Assembly (NCBI GenBank): GCA_964396335.1
Contig: CAYNEX010000048.1
Span: 1 to 17,704, forward strand
Direction: 5' to 3'
Length of the DNA stretch: 17,704 nucleotides
Origin: ZC4RG30 sp964396335
Lineage (GTDB): Bacteria > Pseudomonadota > Gammaproteobacteria > Steroidobacterales > Steroidobacteraceae
Part shown: in pieces, positions 1 through 6,554 of the stretch
Numbering within the stretch: position 1 is the first letter of the stretch
Layout: each line of letters opens with the position of its first letter
Notes under the pieces: generated by a model
Databases searched by the model: none
The model's input: only the letters and a program-made list of their open reading frames with translations
What the model was told of the DNA's origin: nothing
Made by a program: the position numbers and the translations under genes

Positions 1-1133
1 GCGAACAGGCCGGAGAAACGCAGGCGGCCAAGGTCCACCACGGCGGCCATGCGGCCGATGGTGGCGAGCAGGCCATGGTGCTGGTAGCGGAAGGGCGTGG
101 TGGCGCGGCCGGCAAGCCGGTCGGTGATCACGCGTGCGACGTGGTTGCCCATCTGCTTGGCGGCCGGTGCGATACCGGGCACCGGGCCGGCTTCCGACTG
201 CACGGCGGCCAGGTCACCGGCGACGAAGATCTCCGGATGGCCGGGAACGGAAAGATCGGCATTCACCGGCACGCGACCGCTGCGGTCCAGCGGCACGCCC
301 AGCGTGCGCGCCAGCGGTGAAGCCGTGACGCCGGCCGCCCACAGCACGGTGCGCGCAGGCAGCGGTTGCTCGCCGACGCGCACGCCTTTTTCGTCCACGT
401 GGGTGATCGGCGTGCCGGTGCGCACCGTCACGCCCAGCTTCTCCAGCTGGCGCTGCGCGCTGGATGACAGATCTTCCGGGAAGGCAGGCAAAACGCGCGG
501 TCCGGCTTCCACCAGCACCACGCGCGCGCTCGACGGATCGATGCGCCGGAATTCGCCGCGCAAGGTATGCCGCGCGATCTCGGCCAGCGTGCCCGCCAGT
601 TCCACGCCGGTGGGGCCACCGCCGACGATGACGAATGTCAGCAGCGCTTCGACATCCTTCGGGTCGCTGCTGCATTCCGCTTTCTCGAAGGCGGTGAGGA
701 TGCGTGCGCGGATTGCCAGCGCATCATCGAGCGTCTTCAGGCCCGGCGCGAAGCGCGCCCAGTCGTCATGGCCGAAGTACGCGTGCGAGACGCCGGTGGC
801 GACGATCAGGTAGTCGTAATCCAGCGCATCCTCGCCCACATGAACACGGCGTGCCGCCGCATCGATGCGCGTGACCTCACCCAGCTGCACCGTGACATTG
901 GCCTGCTTGCGCAGGATGTGCCGCAGCGGCGCGGCGATCGACGGTGCCGCCAGACCCGCGGTGGCCACCTGGTACAGCAGCGGCTGGAAGGTGTGGTGGT
1001 TGTAGCGGTCGATCAGCACGATGTCGGCGGCCGCGCGCCGCAGCGCGCGGACCGCCCAAAGGCCGGCAAACCCGCCGCCGATGACGACGACGCGGGGGCG
1101 GGTGGGTGTGGAAGCGATCCCTGCTTCCGTCAT
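1..1133 (-). CDS. ndh: Type II NADH dehydrogenase (NDH-2), C-terminus cut by window edge
   Basis: The reading frame opens at ATG 1133 and stays open to the left edge (377 residues visible; full-length relatives have about 430, so roughly the last 50-60 residues are missing). NDH-2 is a single-subunit, FAD-containing, non-proton-pumping NADH:quinone oxidoreductase on the cytoplasmic face of the inner membrane. Seen: an N-terminal dinucleotide fold GGGFAGLWA (residues 19-27), the family segment NHHTFQPLLYQVATAGL (45-61), VATG (111-114), a second nucleotide-binding fold GGGPTGVELAG (171-181), the FAD-contacting VAGDLA (304-309) and a KQMGNHVA stretch (326-333). The membrane-contacting C-terminus lies outside the window. 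It starts 2 nt after the stop of the upstream molybdopterin subunit gene, so it is almost certainly cotranscribed with it. It could be a related flavoprotein reductase, but the overall pattern is clearly NDH-2. Confidence 0.9.
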   Translation of the reverse strand, partial: MTEAGIASTPTRPRVVVIGGGFAGLWAVRALRRAAADIVLIDRYNHHTFQPLLYQVATAGLAAPSIAAPLRHILRKQANVTVQLGEVTRIDAAARRVHVGEDALDYDYLIVATGVSHAYFGHDDWARFAPGLKTLDDALAIRARILTAFEKAECSSDPKDVEALLTFVIVGGGPTGVELAGTLAEIARHTLRGEFRRIDPSSARVVLVEAGPRVLPAFPEDLSSSAQRQLEKLGVTVRTGTPITHVDEKGVRVGEQPLPARTVLWAAGVTASPLARTLGVPLDRSGRVPVNADLSVPGHPEIFVAGDLAAVQSEAGPVPGIAPAAKQMGNHVARVITDRLAGRATTPFRYQHHGLLATIGRMAAVVDLGRLRFSGLF

Positions 1134-1135
1134 GA

Positions 1136-3358
1136 TCAGGCCAGGGTGATGCCGGCGCTGCTGAAGGGCAGCTCGTACACCGTCCTGCCGGTGAGCTGCG
1201 CGATGGCATTGGCGACCGCCGGCGCGATCGGCGGCGTGCCCGGTTCGCCGACGCCGGTGGGCGCATTGGTCGAGGGCACGATGTGCACCTCGATCTTCGG
1301 CATCTGGCCCATGCGCAGCACCGGATAGTCGTGGAAGTTCGACTGCTGCACGACGCCGTCCTTCAGCGTGATGGCGCCGGTGGCCGCAGCGGCCAGGCCG
1401 TAGACGATGCCGGATTCCATCTGCATCGCGACGATGTTCGGGTTCACGGCGATGCCGCAATCCACCGCGCAGACGACGCGCTCCACCTTGAAGCTGTTGC
1501 CGCGCTGGCTGACTTCGACGATCTCGGCCACCACCGAATTGAACGACTCGTGCAGCGCCACGCCGCGTGCGGTGCCCTTCGGCAGCTCGGTGCCCCAGCC
1601 GGCCTTTTCGGCGGCGAGGTTCAGCACGGCGAGGTGACGGGGATGTTTCGCCAGCAGGCTGCGACGCAGTTCCAATGGATCCTGTTCCGTGCCACGCGCG
1701 ATCTCGTCGAGGAATACCTCCACCGCATAGGCCGTGTGGGTGGAGCCCACAGAGCGCCACCACAGGACGGGCACGTCGAGCCTGGTGGTGTGCAGCTCGA
1801 CCGACAGGTTCGGGATGTCGTAGGGCAGGTTGGCCGCGCCCTCCACCGAGGTGTTGTCCACCGGCGCGCCGGTGTCGAGCGGCGTGCCCGCGGCGATGGA
1901 CTGGCCGACGATGCGCTGGCGCCAGGCCTGGATGCGGCCCTTGTCGTCCACCGTGGCAGCCAGCGCATGCAGGTAGGCGGGGCGATAGAAGCCGGCGCGC
2001 ATGTCATCCTCGCGCATCCACACCAGTTTCACCGGCCGGCCGCTGCCGTCGGCCTTGGCAATCGCGACGGTATCTGCGAGGTAATCGGACCAGGCATTGC
2101 CGCGACGGCCGAAGCTGCCGCCGGCGTAGAGCATGTGAATCTTCACCTGCTCGGGCTTCAGCCCCAGCATGCCGGCCACGACGTTCTGGTCGCCGGTGTG
2201 GAACTGCTCGCCGTTCCAGATCTCGCAGCCGTCGGAATTGATCTGCACCACCGCGTTCATCGGCTCCATCGCGGCATGCGCGAGGAAGGGGAACTGGTAG
2301 CTGGCGTTGAAGGTGCGGGCCTCTTCGACTGCCAGCGCGGCGTCGGCATCGCCTTCCTTGCGCGCCGGGAGCCCGGGCGTTCCGGCCAGTTCGCGGTACT
2401 GCGCGAAGATCTCGCTGCTGCCCCGGGTGAAGGCCTTGCTCTCATCCCAGGTGATCTGCAGCGCATCGCGCGCCTTCTTCGCCGACCAGGTGTCGGTGGC
2501 GAGCACGGCCACGCCCTCGCGCACCGGGCTCTTGAAGTGCACCACGTTGACCACATTCGGCATGGCCTTCGCGGCGGCGGCATCGAAGCTCTTCACCGTG
2601 GCGCCGAAGCGCGGCGGCATCGCCACCACGGCCATCAGCATGCCGGGCAGGCGGATGTCCTGCGTGAACACGGCGGTGCCGCTGGACTTCTCGTAGGCAT
2701 CCAGGCGCTGCGCATCGCGGCCGATCAGCGTGAACTGTGCGGCGTCCTTCAGCTGCACATTGGCGGGCACGGGCAGTTCGGCGGCGGCCTTCACCAGTTC
2801 GCCGAAAGTGATGCTGCGGCCGCTGGCGGCATGCTGCACGATGCCCTGGCTGATGCTGATCTCGCCGGCCGGCACGTCCCAGCGCGCGGCGGCGGCCGAG
2901 ACCAGCATCGCGCGCGCGGTGGCACCGGCCTTGCGCATCGGTTCCCAGTACGCGGCGATCGTGGTGCTGCCACCGGTGCCCTGCATCATGCCGCCGAAGG
3001 CGGGGTTGCCATACAGCTTCACGTCCGCCGGCGCCGCTTCGATGACCACCTGCTTCCAGTCGGCGTCCAGTTCCTCGGCCACCAGCGTGGCAAGGCCGGT
3101 GTAGGCGCCCTGGCCCAGTTCGGTGTTCGGCGAGAGCACCACCACGCGGCTGTCGGTGCCGATGCGCAGGAACTGGTTCGGTGCCAGCGCGGTGCCCGTC
3201 TGCGGGCCGCCGGAGCAGGCGCTCATCATCGGCGCGCTGCCGAGAACGGCCAGCGTCAGGCCGGCGCCTTTCAGCACATCGCGGCGATTGAAGCCTGGAA
3301 GCGCATCGGCGTTGACGACGCGCACATCGGCCAGGTCCCGGCGGATCAGGTTCTTCAT
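1136..3358 (-). CDS. Molybdopterin-binding subunit of IorB-like xanthine dehydrogenase family hydroxylase
   Basis: This 740-residue protein is the large catalytic subunit of a molybdenum hydroxylase of the isoquinoline 1-oxidoreductase beta-subunit type; these enzymes oxidise N-heterocycles or aldehydes with water as oxygen source. The N-terminus carries a twin-arginine signal NRRDVLKGAG (24-33) followed by a hydrophobic stretch, so it is probably exported folded; Cys48 after MSA resembles a weak lipobox. Also seen: the molybdopterin-contacting YAGGSFGRRG (411-420) and, near the C-terminus, GVGEPGTPPIAPA (702-714) with the expected catalytic glutamate at 705. Length and domain order fit an intact family member. 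The gene for the 2Fe-2S subunit ends 6 nt upstream, and the NDH-2 gene follows 2 nt downstream. No FAD-domain subunit of the XdhA/CoxM type is visible. The substrate cannot be read from the sequence. Confidence 0.9.
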   Translation of the reverse strand: MKNLIRRDLADVRVVNADALPGFNRRDVLKGAGLTLAVLGSAPMMSACSGGPQTGTALAPNQFLRIGTDSRVVVLSPNTELGQGAYTGLATLVAEELDADWKQVVIEAAPADVKLYGNPAFGGMMQGTGGSTTIAAYWEPMRKAGATARAMLVSAAAARWDVPAGEISISQGIVQHAASGRSITFGELVKAAAELPVPANVQLKDAAQFTLIGRDAQRLDAYEKSSGTAVFTQDIRLPGMLMAVVAMPPRFGATVKSFDAAAAKAMPNVVNVVHFKSPVREGVAVLATDTWSAKKARDALQITWDESKAFTRGSSEIFAQYRELAGTPGLPARKEGDADAALAVEEARTFNASYQFPFLAHAAMEPMNAVVQINSDGCEIWNGEQFHTGDQNVVAGMLGLKPEQVKIHMLYAGGSFGRRGNAWSDYLADTVAIAKADGSGRPVKLVWMREDDMRAGFYRPAYLHALAATVDDKGRIQAWRQRIVGQSIAAGTPLDTGAPVDNTSVEGAANLPYDIPNLSVELHTTRLDVPVLWWRSVGSTHTAYAVEVFLDEIARGTEQDPLELRRSLLAKHPRHLAVLNLAAEKAGWGTELPKGTARGVALHESFNSVVAEIVEVSQRGNSFKVERVVCAVDCGIAVNPNIVAMQMESGIVYGLAAAATGAITLKDGVVQQSNFHDYPVLRMGQMPKIEVHIVPSTNAPTGVGEPGTPPIAPAVANAIAQLTGRTVYELPFSSAGITLA

Positions 3359-3364
3359 GGTGCC

Positions 3365-3823
3365 TCAGCTCAGGGTGGCGGCGGCGCGCTGGATGGCGGC
3401 GCGGATGCGGGCATAGGTGCCGCAGCGGCAGATGTTGCCGTTCATCGCCGCATCGATCTGCGCATCGCCGGGTTTCGGGTTCTGCTGCAGCAGCGCGGTG
3501 GCGCTCATGATCTGGCCGGACTGGCAGTAGCCGCACTGGGGCACGTTTTCGGCCACCCAGGCATCCTGCACGGCCTTGCCCACCGGGTCGGTGGCCACGC
3601 CCTCGATGGTGGTGATCTTCTTGCCCACCGCCGCCGCCACCGGCAGCACACAGCTGCGCGTGGAGGCGCCGTCCAGGTGCACGGTGCAGGCGCCACACTG
3701 GGCCATGCCGCAGCCGAACTTGGTGCCGGTGAGGGCCAGCGCATCGCGCAGCACCCAGAGCAGGGGAGTGTCTTCGGCCACATCGGCGGTGAGTTGCCGG
3801 CCATTGACGTCGAGCGTGATCAT
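3365..3823 (-). CDS. (2Fe-2S)-binding subunit of molybdenum hydroxylase, IorA-like
   Basis: This 152-residue electron-transfer subunit has two 2Fe-2S clusters, the usual size for IorA-type small subunits. The plant-ferredoxin-like cluster is CGMAQCGAC (Cys38, 43, 46) plus Cys58. The second, helical-domain cluster is formed by CGYC (97 and 100) and CRC (132 and 134). All eight ligands are present. ATG 3823 is preceded by AAGGAA with 6 nt spacing, which supports this start. There is no signal peptide, while its large partner encoded 6 nt downstream has a Tat signal; the inference is that it is exported as a complex with that partner. It is the first gene of the leftward operon and is divergent from xdhC, the cofactor-maturation gene for this enzyme class. 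Confidence 0.93.
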   Translation of the reverse strand: MITLDVNGRQLTADVAEDTPLLWVLRDALALTGTKFGCGMAQCGACTVHLDGASTRSCVLPVAAAVGKKITTIEGVATDPVGKAVQDAWVAENVPQCGYCQSGQIMSATALLQQNPKPGDAQIDAAMNGNICRCGTYARIRAAIQRAAATLS

Positions 3824-3859
3824 CGGGGATTCCTTCGCGCATGAACTGCGGACGTCGCC

Positions 3860-3872
3860 ATTATCCTACAAT
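3860..3872. promoter_or_regulatory. Overlapping divergent promoters (-10 boxes) for xdhC and the hydroxylase operon
   Basis: Within the 57-bp gap between the divergent genes there is a rightward -10-like TACAAT (3867-3872) and, immediately beside it on the other strand, a leftward GATAAT (3865 down to 3860). Neither has a good -35. The rightward box lies 8 nt before the xdhC ATG, predicting a leader of 0-2 nt. The leftward box gives a leader of about 30 nt that includes a normal ribosome binding site. The two polymerase sites would overlap, so simultaneous occupancy is unlikely. Confidence 0.5.
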
Positions 3873-3880
3873 CGTGCGGC

Positions 3881-4924
3881 ATGAAAGACGCAGCAGTGAA
3901 TGACGAATCGGCGCTGATCGCGCAGGCCTTGGCGTGGCGCGAAGCCGGTCAGCGCGTGGCGCTGGCCACGGTGGTGTCCACCTGGGGCTCCGCTCCCCGG
4001 CCGGCCGGCAGCCTGCTGGTCTGCAATGAGTCCGGGCAGTTCGCAGGATCCGTGTCCGGCGGCTGCGTCGAGGTAGCGGTGATCGAGGCCGCCACCGAGG
4101 TGATGCGCGATGGCGCGCCGCGGATGCTGGATTTCGGCGTCAGCGACGAGCTGGCCTTCAGCGTCGGCCTGGCCTGCGGTGGCCGCATCCGCGTCTGGGT
4201 GGAGCCGCTGGAAGGTTCGCGCCAGGGGCTGGCGCATGCGCTGCTGGATGCACGGCGCGAGGCGCGGCCGGTGGTGCTGTTGACGCCGCTGGATGGTGGC
4301 GTGCAGCGGCTGCTCGATCCGTCGAAGCTGGAACTGCTGGCACTGACCGAGCCGGAACTGGCGGCAGCCGCGCGCGCGGCGCTGGCGCGCGATCGCGTGC
4401 AGCTGGTCGGCGAGGGTGCATCCGAGGTGATGATCTCGCCACACAACCCGCCGCTGCGCATGGTCGTGGTGGGCGCCGTGCATATCAGCGAAGCGCTGTG
4501 CGTGATGGCGCGCGAAGCCGGGTATGCGGTGACGGTGATCGACCCGCGCGCCGCCTTCCTGCGGCCGGAACGCTTTCCCGGCGTGAAGCTGGTGAACGAT
4601 TGGCCGAAGGAAGCCTTCGCCGAATTGAAGCCGGACTCGCGCACGGCCGTGGTGCTGCTCACGCACGATCCGAAGATCGATGATCCGGCGCTGCTGGCGG
4701 TGCTCGACTCACCCGCGTTCTACATCGGTGCGCTGGGCTCCACCCGCACGCATGCCAAACGCCTGCAGCGGCTGATCGAAGCCGGTGTGGATGAGGTGGC
4801 GCGGGCGCGCATCTTCGGGCCCGCCGGTCTGTCGATCGGGGCGCGCACACCGGCCGAGATTGCGATCTCGGTGCTGGCGCAGGTCACGCAGCAACTGCGC
4901 GTCGAGCCGCAGGCCAGCAAGTAA
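3881..4924 (+). CDS. XdhC/CoxF-family molybdenum cofactor maturation protein
   Basis: This 347-residue protein belongs to the XdhC family, which binds molybdenum cofactor and helps its sulfuration and insertion into xanthine dehydrogenase-type enzymes. Seen: an N-terminal XdhC/CoxI domain with TWGSAPRPAG (34-43), GSVSGGCVE (56-64) and GLACGGRIRVW (96-106), then a C-terminal Rossmann-like domain with VVVGAVHISEAL (195-206), YIGALGSTRT (281-290) and GPAGLSIGARTPAEIAIS (313-330). ATG 3881 fits the domain start but has no Shine-Dalgarno sequence; a -10-like TACAAT ends 8 nt before it, so the mRNA may be leaderless. It is divergent from the hydroxylase operon, its obvious client. The name xdhC is used here for the family rather than as a proven orthologue. 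Confidence 0.9.
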   Translation: MKDAAVNDESALIAQALAWREAGQRVALATVVSTWGSAPRPAGSLLVCNESGQFAGSVSGGCVEVAVIEAATEVMRDGAPRMLDFGVSDELAFSVGLACGGRIRVWVEPLEGSRQGLAHALLDARREARPVVLLTPLDGGVQRLLDPSKLELLALTEPELAAAARAALARDRVQLVGEGASEVMISPHNPPLRMVVVGAVHISEALCVMAREAGYAVTVIDPRAAFLRPERFPGVKLVNDWPKEAFAELKPDSRTAVVLLTHDPKIDDPALLAVLDSPAFYIGALGSTRTHAKRLQRLIEAGVDEVARARIFGPAGLSIGARTPAEIAISVLAQVTQQLRVEPQASK

Positions 4925-4938
4925 TTTAGCCGCCCGAT

Positions 4939-4967
4939 AAAAAACCGGCCGCACAAAGGGCGGCCGG
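4939..4967 (-). terminator. Intrinsic terminator of the BON-domain gene
   Basis: Read on the minus strand, a perfect 8-bp stem CCGGCCGC/GCGGCCGG (arms 4967-4960 and 4952-4945) with a 7-nt loop is followed at once by six T residues (4944-4939). This is a textbook rho-independent terminator 25 nt beyond the BON gene stop at 4993. An overlapping alternative pair, GCCGCCC (4929-4935) with GGGCGGC (4958-4964), could form in the rightward xdhC transcript but has no U-tract. Confidence 0.88.
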
Positions 4968-4992
4968 GCAGATCGTCAGCTCCTGTGCCAGA

Positions 4993-5430
4993 TCAATTGG
5001 CAGACGGCGGCGCCGGATTCGGTGCCACCGGGGCCGGGGCGGAAGAAGGCGCAGAAATGCTGCTGTCCACATCCGACGAACCCGACTTCACGACGATCTT
5101 GTTGTCGACACTCTTCACGCCATCCGCGGCCTTGGCGATGCGCTCGGCGCTGCTGCGCTCCGCGACCGAGTCGGCCGTGCCTGAGAGTGTGACGACACCA
5201 TTGCGGGCATCGACATTCACATCGAGGCCCTCAACGTCCGAGGAGCTCAGCAGTCCCGACTTCACCTTCGCGACGATGGCGGCGTCATCGACGGCCTGGC
5301 CCATCGAGCGGTCTGCCTGCGCGGTTTCCGCGCGGGCCTTGTCGGCGTCGTCGGCCATGGCCGGGCTCATGGCCAGACCGGTGACGACGGCGGAGGCAAG
5401 GGTGGCTGCGAGCAGGTTGTGTTTCTTCAT
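4993..5430 (-). CDS. Periplasmic BON-domain protein (OsmY-like)
   Basis: This 145-residue exported protein begins with a clear Sec signal peptide (MKKHN, a hydrophobic core to about residue 20, likely cleavage after SPAMA at 26). A single BON domain spans about 47-116, with the typical pattern IVAKVKSGLL, VNVDARNGVVTLSGTA and IAKAADGVKSVDNKIVV. The tail (117-145) is rich in serine, proline and alanine and probably disordered. BON domains bind phospholipid or envelope components; OsmY, which has two, is an osmotic/stationary-phase stress protein. This protein has only one, so the OsmY label is by analogy. The gene stands alone between a terminator and a long upstream gap. The Shine-Dalgarno GGAG (5441-5438) lies 7 nt before the ATG and inside a possible hairpin. 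Confidence 0.88.
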   Translation of the reverse strand: MKKHNLLAATLASAVVTGLAMSPAMADDADKARAETAQADRSMGQAVDDAAIVAKVKSGLLSSSDVEGLDVNVDARNGVVTLSGTADSVAERSSAERIAKAADGVKSVDNKIVVKSGSSDVDSSISAPSSAPAPVAPNPAPPSAN

Positions 5431-5434
5431 GGGG

Positions 5435-5469
5435 GTGCTCCGTCTTCACTTTCGATTTCGTTGGAGCAC
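5435..5469 (-). promoter_or_regulatory. Inverted repeat that could bury the Shine-Dalgarno of the BON gene
   Basis: On the minus strand a perfect 7-nt repeat GTGCTCC (5469-5463) pairs with GGAGCAC (5441-5435), separated by 21 nt. The downstream arm contains the GGAG ribosome binding site 7 nt before the ATG at 5430. If the leader folds this way, translation would be repressed until the stem opens. The pairing is seen in the sequence; the regulatory role is inference. Confidence 0.45.
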
Positions 5470-5537
5470 AGGGTGGCGGAAAGGCTTCGACCGTGGCACT
5501 CGCGGGGGATCAATCAGAAGGTAGGATTCGTCCGAAA

Positions 5538-5559
5538 GCTGTCGCGCCGGAAAGACAGC
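5538..5559 (+). other. Small hairpin in the 5431-5599 gap upstream of the unrecognised gene
   Basis: The 169-bp gap between the divergent BON gene and the gene at 5600 contains a perfect 6-bp inverted repeat GCTGTC/GACAGC (5538-5543 and 5554-5559) with a 10-nt loop, about 40 nt before the start codon. A -10-like TAGGAT lies at 5522-5527 just upstream. There is no T-run, so it is not a terminator. It may sit in the 5' leader of the gene at 5600; significance is uncertain. Confidence 0.3.
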
Positions 5560-5599
5560 CGGTCATGCAAGAGGGACGGGTACAGGGAGGTGCCGATCG

Positions 5600-6337
5600 A
5601 TGAACGGGAAAGTCAGGGTCGTTGCGGCACTGGTGCTGGGGGTTGTGCTCGGCTCGATCGCGATCCGGCTTCAAACACCGGGAACGCCGGAGGGTTTGAG
5701 GCAGCCCGGAGAGATTGCAGCGGTGCAGCCGGTAGAGGTTCCGACCGCATCCGCACCTGCCCCGGTCTTGCCGGTGACAGAAGCGAAGGAATCAGTCGCC
5801 ATGGTGGCGCGCGAAGCAACTCGCGAATCTCCATTCGCCAACGCCTCGCATTCGTCACCGGGCTATTCCAGGAAGCCGATGCCGGTGGACTTTGAAATCC
5901 ATGTGCAATTCATGAGCATCGGTGCGGCTCGCGAGATGGGCGAAGAACGGCAGGTGCAGAACTTCCAGGCCCAGCATGAGCTGACGGACGAAGAACTCGC
6001 CCAGGTGATCGAAGCCGGAACGGCGGCGCTGCGGTCGGACCGGGCCTTCCAGAAGGCCGGCATGAAAGCCATCTGCGAACGAGGCAGGACATTCAGGAGT
6101 GTCGAAGAGCTGGGCGCCGCGCTCAATGAGGAGATCGCCAGGGTGGAGGCGAACCAGGAAGAACTGGCGCGCAATGCGATGCAGCAGCTTGATCCGGTGG
6201 TGTCCATGAAGATCAGGGACAAGGTTCTTCACCGACCGCGCGGGGACATGACCGCCGCCGACCTGGCAGTCATCATGGCGATGCGGAACCATGGACTCGA
6301 GACCGAGCTCGAGCGCGTCTGCAGCCAGGCGAGGTAG
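5600..6337 (+). CDS. Unrecognised membrane-anchored or exported protein
   Basis: I do not recognise this 245-residue protein. The start is well supported: GGGAGGTG (5585-5592) precedes ATG 5600. Residues 5-22 form a hydrophobic segment after a short basic N-terminus, so it is a signal anchor or uncleaved signal peptide placing the rest in the periplasm. Residues 27-95 are a low-complexity linker rich in Pro, Ala, Val and Thr. Residues 100-245 look mostly helical and charged, with stretches such as LTDEELAQVIEAG (128-140) and LGAALNEEIARVEANQEELA (171-190) that could form a helical bundle. There are only two cysteines (159 and 241). Codon use looks less GC-extreme than in its neighbours, consistent with a lineage-specific or acquired gene. 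No catalytic motif is visible. It is not obviously in an operon: the BON gene is divergent and the tRNA is convergent. Confidence 0.75.
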   Translation: MNGKVRVVAALVLGVVLGSIAIRLQTPGTPEGLRQPGEIAAVQPVEVPTASAPAPVLPVTEAKESVAMVAREATRESPFANASHSSPGYSRKPMPVDFEIHVQFMSIGAAREMGEERQVQNFQAQHELTDEELAQVIEAGTAALRSDRAFQKAGMKAICERGRTFRSVEELGAALNEEIARVEANQEELARNAMQQLDPVVSMKIRDKVLHRPRGDMTAADLAVIMAMRNHGLETELERVCSQAR

Positions 6338-6378
6338 TCGAGGCGGTTGCGGGAGGCTGGCCGGGCCGAGGGAAGAGG

Positions 6379-6454
6379 TGGCGCTCCCTACCGGATTCGA
6401 ACCGGTGTACTAGCCTTGAGAGGGCTATGTCCTGGGCCTCTAGACGAAGGGAGC
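6379..6454 (-). tRNA. tRNA-Glu, anticodon CTC
   Basis: The minus strand from 6454 folds as a complete cloverleaf: acceptor stem GCTCCCT/AGGGAGC, a D-arm region with TCGTCTAGAGGCCCAGGA as in bacterial tRNA-Glu, anticodon stem TAGCC/GGCTA with loop CTCTCAA, T-arm CCGGTTCGAATCCGG, discriminator G at 6382 and an encoded CCA (6381-6379). The loop places the anticodon at 6420-6418 as CTC, which reads GAG. Identity follows from strong similarity of the D-arm and 5' region to E. coli tRNA-Glu, which instead carries TTC. A TTC isoacceptor must be elsewhere in the genome to read GAA. Confidence 0.96.
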
Positions 6455-6498
6455 GTAAGCCGTCGGCAGTTTGCCGTGGCGGACTGGCAAGGCGCGGT

Positions 6499-6526
6499 AT
6501 TATAGGCGGCCTGCAAACACTCACAA
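6499..6526 (-). promoter_or_regulatory. Promoter of tRNA-Glu
   Basis: On the minus strand TTGTGA (6526-6521, 4/6 match to the -35) is separated by 16 nt from a perfect -10 TATAAT (6504-6499). A GC-rich discriminator ACCGCGCC follows, as in stringently controlled stable-RNA promoters. The predicted start near 6491 leaves a leader of about 37 nt before the mature tRNA 5' end at 6454. The same AT-rich spot reads TATTAT (6498-6503) on the plus strand and might also serve pcnB. Confidence 0.72.
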
Positions 6527-6554
6527 GTCTTTCATTCGTCCGGAAAAGCGACCT

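Noticed and set aside
1283..3844. An 853-codon open frame on the plus strand
   Set aside because: It runs antisense to the molybdopterin and Fe-S subunit genes, which have all expected motifs; its composition is that of a shadow frame.
6338..6378. A terminator between the unrecognised gene and the convergent tRNA-Glu
   Set aside because: The stretch is GC-rich with weak self-complementarity but has no T-run on either strand.
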